This document shows, piece by piece, positions 62,305-64,000 of a stretch of DNA of 64,000 bases (position 1 is the stretch's first letter; the number at the start of each line of letters is the position of its first letter). Below the pieces are notes generated by a model. That model did not search any database, had not been told where the DNA came from, and saw only the letters and a list, made by a program, of their open reading frames with translations. The position numbers were made by a program, and so were the translations under genes. Origin of the DNA: CAVUMR01 sp963742715 (GTDB lineage Bacteria; Actinomycetota; Actinomycetes; Mycobacteriales; Micromonosporaceae). Location: assembly GCA_963742715.1 (NCBI GenBank), contig CAVUMR010000001.1:1612001-1676000 (forward strand), in the 5' to 3' direction.

Positions 62305-62865
62305 ATGTCCCGATTCAAGAGCCTCAAGGCGAACCCTCGCCGCAGCCTCGCAGCACTGGCCACGGTCCTCGTCGCCGTCGGCGTCACCGGCGCTTCAGGC
62401 GCGTCGTTCACCGCCCAGACGGCCAACCCGAGCAACACGTTCGCGGCCGGCACGCTGAGCATGAGCAACGACAAGAACAACGTCGCGATCCTCAGCGCCT
62501 CCAACATGCGGCCCGGCGATCCGGCCACCAAGGGCGAGGTCATCATCAAGAACAACGGCACGCTGGCCGGCACCTTCACGCTCACCCGCGGGACCGTCGT
62601 CGACTCCGACACCGTCAACCCGATCTCCCCCAAGCTCAACGTCGTCGTGACCGACTGCGGCCCCGACAAGGTCTGCACCACCGTCGGCGACAACGTCAAC
62701 AAGTACACCGGCACCCTCGCCGCCATGACCGCGCCCATCGGCCTCAGCAGCTGGGCCGTCGATGAGGAGCACAAGTACGAGTTCTCGGTCGCGCTCGACA
62801 GCAGCGCCGGCAACCTCCTCCAGGGCGACAACGCCGTGGTCCCGTTCACCTGGGATGCCGCGTAG
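62305..62865 (+). CDS. TasA/CalY-like secreted protein (SipW-dependent signal peptide)
   Basis: The 186-residue protein has a long N-terminal signal (SLKANPRRSLAALATVLVAV) and after cleavage the segment SFTAQTANPSNTFAAGTLSM, which is the typical start of camelysin/TasA proteins. These are fibre-forming matrix proteins or proteases processed by SipW-type signal peptidase. Beta-rich strands follow (VIIKNNGTLAGTFTLTRGTV), with two cysteines (TDCGPDKVCTT) that could pair. The gene for a SipW-like peptidase follows 30 bases downstream. The paired arrangement is the strongest evidence. Confidence 0.8.
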   Translation: MSRFKSLKANPRRSLAALATVLVAVGVTGASGASFTAQTANPSNTFAAGTLSMSNDKNNVAILSASNMRPGDPATKGEVIIKNNGTLAGTFTLTRGTVVDSDTVNPISPKLNVVVTDCGPDKVCTTVGDNVNKYTGTLAAMTAPIGLSSWAVDEEHKYEFSVALDSSAGNLLQGDNAVVPFTWDAA

Positions 62866-62895
62866 CACCTAGCGACCGACTGAAGACCGACTGAC

Positions 62896-63453
62896 ATGCT
62901 CGCCCGCCGCCTCGGCCACGCCCTCATGGCGCTGATCGTGGCGGCGGGCATGCTGTTCGGCCTCTTCCTGATCGTCCCCAGCCTGATGGGCTGGGAGCGG
63001 TACGTGATCGTCAGCGGGTCGATGACCGGCTCCTACGATCGCGGCTCACTCGTCTTCGACGAGGTCGTCCCGGTGAAGTCGTTGAAGGTCGGCGACGTCA
63101 TCACCTACCAGCCCCCGCGCGGGTCCGGTCCGGAAGGCCTCGTGACCCACCGCATCCGCTCGATCGGACGCGACCCCAAGACCAGGATCCCGGTCTTCCG
63201 CACCAAGGGCGACGCCAACAAGGTCGCCGACCCCTGGGTCTTCACGCTGCCCAACAAGACCCAGGCGCGCGTCGTGACCGGCGCGCCCTACATGGGCTTC
63301 GTGCTCGCCGCGCTCTCCGAGCGCAAGGTCCGCATGGTGCTCGTCGGGATCCCGGCGCTGCTGATCGCCCTGATCGCCCTGGGCAACCTCTGGCGCGACA
63401 CCGGCCGCGAAGCGCAGGAGCGCTCCGCGACCGTCGCACTCACTGAGGCCTAG
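62896..63453 (+). CDS. SipW-type signal peptidase I (S26B)
   Basis: The 185-residue membrane protease has an N-terminal helix (LMALIVAAGMLFGLFLIVPS), the catalytic Ser42 in VIVSGSMTGSY and His85 in LVTHRIRS in the place of the lysine of type I bacterial enzymes, which marks the ER/SipW-type S26B family. A conserved FRTKGDANKVADPW box and a C-terminal membrane helix (MVLVGIPALLIALIALGNLW) follow. It cleaves signal peptides of TasA-like substrates. It lies directly after such a gene with the same orientation. The stop overlaps the convergent gene by 4 bases. Confidence 0.87.
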   Translation: MLARRLGHALMALIVAAGMLFGLFLIVPSLMGWERYVIVSGSMTGSYDRGSLVFDEVVPVKSLKVGDVITYQPPRGSGPEGLVTHRIRSIGRDPKTRIPVFRTKGDANKVADPWVFTLPNKTQARVVTGAPYMGFVLAALSERKVRMVLVGIPALLIALIALGNLWRDTGREAQERSATVALTEA

Positions 63454-63836
63454 GCCGCGAGCGCCCGTTCGCGGGCGGCGCCGCGGGTGACGGCCTGCAG
63501 GCCGGCGAAGCCGGCGACGACGAGCGCCTGCATCACGATCCAGATCGCGCCGACCGTGGTGGGGTCCGAGACGCCGCTGAGCAGGAACACGATCGAGTCG
63601 GCGGCCCAGAGGACGTTGATGGCGATCACCGCGAGCGCGGCGGACGTCGAGACCCGCGGCCGCGCGGCGACCGTCCACACGGCGCCGGAGAACAGCAGCA
63701 GGAACACGCCGATGCTGCGCAGCAGCGCGGGCGAGAGGCCGAGCAGGTCCTCGAGCGGCCCCGCGGCGACGAGGTAGGCGCCGCCGTTGGCGCCGGTGAC
63801 GACGGCATCGAGCTTCAGGGCGGTGCGCAAAGACAT
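63450..63836 (-). CDS. four-helix membrane protein of unknown function
   Basis: This 128-residue protein has four membrane helices (about residues 8-27, 38-58, 65-88 and 97-117; for example LLRSIGVFLLLFSGAVWTVA and LAVIAINVLWAADSIVFLLS). The sequence begins MSLRTALKLDAVVTGANGGA. This pattern, with the first helix carrying D and N residues, is found in small actinobacterial proteins sometimes related to DoxX or SPW families; I cannot assign one. It is convergent with the signal peptidase gene. Confidence 0.6.
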   Translation of the reverse strand: MSLRTALKLDAVVTGANGGAYLVAAGPLEDLLGLSPALLRSIGVFLLLFSGAVWTVAARPRVSTSAALAVIAINVLWAADSIVFLLSGVSDPTTVGAIWIVMQALVVAGFAGLQAVTRGAARERALAA

Positions 63837-63907
63837 GGCTGGGTCGACCTCCAGGAGTCGTCGGTGTTGACGCGACCCACTGTGCCGCGCGGAGGGAGGC
63901 GCGTCGA

Positions 63908-64000
63908 TTACGTCTGAGGTAGGCGCCCGACGTGCTCGCGCACCACTGCCGCCGTCATGTCGTCGGCGGGGAAGAACGACTCGATCGCGAGCTCCGAGGA
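63908..64000 (-). CDS. C-terminal fragment of a gene running off the right edge
   Basis: Thirty codons and a TAA are visible on the minus strand: SSELAIESFFPADDMTAAVV followed by REHVGRLPQT. The frame is open to the edge. The ADDMTAAVV element resembles the terminal DDxTxxVV of SpoIIE-type phosphatases but is too short to be sure. It is upstream of the membrane protein gene on the same strand, with a 71-base gap. Confidence 0.45.
   Translation of the reverse strand, partial: SSELAIESFFPADDMTAAVVREHVGRLPQT

Noticed and set aside
41650..64000. Large genomic island or horizontally acquired region in the left-hand host
   Set aside because: Mostly ordinary housekeeping-type genes, no integrase, tRNA target or direct repeats at the border, and entry in the middle of a gene favour mis-assembly.

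Overview
The window looks like two different high-GC actinobacterial genomes joined near position 41,650. From 1 to about 41,650 the DNA has the style of a filamentous actinomycete, probably Micromonosporaceae or a relative. GTAC, GGTACC and CGTACC recur constantly, GTG starts are common, and it carries actinomycete hallmarks: a dnaK-grpE-dnaJ-hspR operon with a HAIR operator, HAIR-clpB, a TCGAAC-N4-GTTCGA LexA box, an etfD-type Fe-S oxidoreductase and paired DUF6458 proteins. From about 41,650 to 64,000 GTAC becomes much rarer, GCGC/CTCG-rich codons dominate, and the gene content (SipW/TasA pair, SpoIIE-STAS signalling, class III cyclase, CtaA) fits Solirubrobacterales (Thermoleophilia). The join is inside a Gln/Pro-rich repeat and fuses a membrane protein in frame to the middle of a glycosyltransferase. 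An assembly chimera is the simplest reading.

Left part. 1-5.7 kb: 5-oxoprolinase subunits PxpC/PxpB, a folate cyclo-ligase homologue, two histidine phosphatases, two DUF6458 membrane proteins and a FadE5-like acyl-CoA dehydrogenase with two palindromic operators. 6-14 kb: a 40-residue orphan gene with a strong ribosome binding site, a membrane SpoIIE phosphatase, Nudix and HEAT proteins, thioredoxin, a 915-residue surface protein, a DUF4386 protein, a cupin-TPR protein and tRNA-Gly(CCC). 14-25 kb: a PPOX-family protein and dcd flanking a LexA box, a secreted amidase, two CNNM/CorC proteins and EtfD, which has the same operator type as the acyl-CoA dehydrogenase. 25-30.5 kb: the dnaK operon. 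30.9-37.4 kb: a CoA-dependent aromatic degradation cluster (2-aminobenzoyl-CoA type monooxygenase/reductase, aryl-CoA ligase, PaaX regulator, RidA, SDR). 37.6-40.2 kb: clpB, interrupted by one frameshift.

Right part. 41.65-51 kb: glycosyltransferase-methyltransferase, MFS exporter, heme A synthase, PRC/DUF2171-type protein, CocE-type hydrolase, beta-carbonic anhydrase and a coiled-coil protein. Most of these are broken by frameshifts that nearly all equal loss of one GC/CG pair from a short GCGC run; restoring them makes each gene whole. 51-64 kb is mostly intact: a polytopic glycosyltransferase-like protein, an AcuI-type reductase, an LQRxxGN-motif protein, an MFS-TetR pair, AraC-VOC, a class III cyclase, a PAS-GAF-SpoIIE phosphatase with a STAS partner, a nitronate monooxygenase and a TasA-like protein with its SipW-type signal peptidase.

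The points most worth following are the chimeric join with its unusual error signature, the RidA-containing aromatic-CoA cluster, the shared operator linking acyl-CoA dehydrogenase to EtfD, and the LexA box between dcd and a PPOX gene. I see no CRISPR array, prophage, IS element or rRNA.
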